Of a DNA stretch of 6,299 nt, positions 6,171 through 6,299 are shown one piece after another. Numbering within the stretch: the stretch's first letter is position 1; the number at the start of each line of letters is the position of its first letter. The position numbers and the translations under genes were made by a program. The stretch covers positions 1-6,299 of the forward strand of contig CAMLDH010000233.1 in the NCBI GenBank assembly GCA_946478765.1, in the 5' to 3' direction. This DNA is from an uncultured Oxalobacteraceae bacterium. Its GTDB lineage: Bacteria; Pseudomonadota; Gammaproteobacteria; Burkholderiales; Burkholderiaceae. A model generated the notes under the pieces. It saw nothing but the letters and a program-made list of their open reading frames with translations. It made no database searches and was not told the DNA's origin.

Positions 6171-6299
6171 TTACTCTGCGCCGTCAACTTCAACAGCCTC
6201 AGTGATTTCTGGACGATCAACCAATTCAACGAACGCCATCGGCGCATTGTCGCCAACGCGAAAACCCATCTTCAGGATACGCAGGTAACCGCCGTTGCG
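6171..6299 (-). CDS. rplQ: 50S ribosomal protein L17, C-terminal part (cut by the window edge)
   Basis: The last 42 codons of a gene entering from the right edge encode [20 protein letters not shown] and then [10 protein letters not shown] with an acidic tail ending DGAE. This is the conserved C-terminal half-strand region of bacterial ribosomal protein L17, a structural component of the large subunit located near the exit tunnel; the full protein is usually about 120-135 residues, so roughly two thirds lies outside. In most bacteria rplQ is the last gene of the rpoA-containing ribosomal operon, and the hairpin just downstream agrees with that. The stop codon TAA is at 6171-6173. Confidence 0.95.
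   Translation of the reverse strand, partial: RNGGYLRILKMGFRVGDNAPMAFVELVDRPEITEAVEVDGAE

Overview
The window looks like ordinary chromosomal DNA from a betaproteobacterium, probably Burkholderiales and possibly near the Oxalobacteraceae (Herminiimonas/Janthinobacterium type). This rests on moderate GC content, recognisable protein families and the order rplQ–transporter–cutA–dsbD. The lineage is inferred from family resemblance, not from a search.

Layout, left to right. A plus-strand gene (27-1124) encodes a CorA-family divalent metal channel. It converges on a minus-strand 1-Cys peroxiredoxin of the Prx6 type (1196-1834), and one symmetric hairpin between them can end transcription from both sides. 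The peroxiredoxin has a good sigma70-like promoter (1864-1892) in the 230-bp gap to its right. From 6299 down to 2064 every gene is on the minus strand: the C-terminal end of rplQ (ribosomal protein L17), a hairpin terminator, then nodI-like ABC ATPase, nodJ-like ABC permease, cutA and dsbD. The ATPase and permease overlap by one base, permease to cutA is 35 bp, and cutA and dsbD overlap by 8 bp, so these four probably form one operon. A 32-codon ORF may begin on the dsbD stop codon (TGATG), but it is weakly supported.

How the genes fit together. NodI/NodJ-like proteins form an ABC-2 type exporter with unknown substrate here. CutA is a small trimeric protein linked historically to divalent metal tolerance. 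DsbD moves electrons across the inner membrane to periplasmic thiol enzymes. The peroxiredoxin removes cytoplasmic peroxides. Metal handling (CorA, CutA) and thiol redox chemistry (DsbD, Prx) sit side by side, but only the nodI-nodJ-cutA-dsbD block looks co-transcribed.

I found no mobile element, CRISPR array, tRNA, phage gene or clearly new system. The points most worth a second look are the nodIJ–cutA–dsbD arrangement next to rplQ, the small ORF coupled to the dsbD stop, inverted repeats upstream of the peroxiredoxin promoter, and the start site of DsbD.
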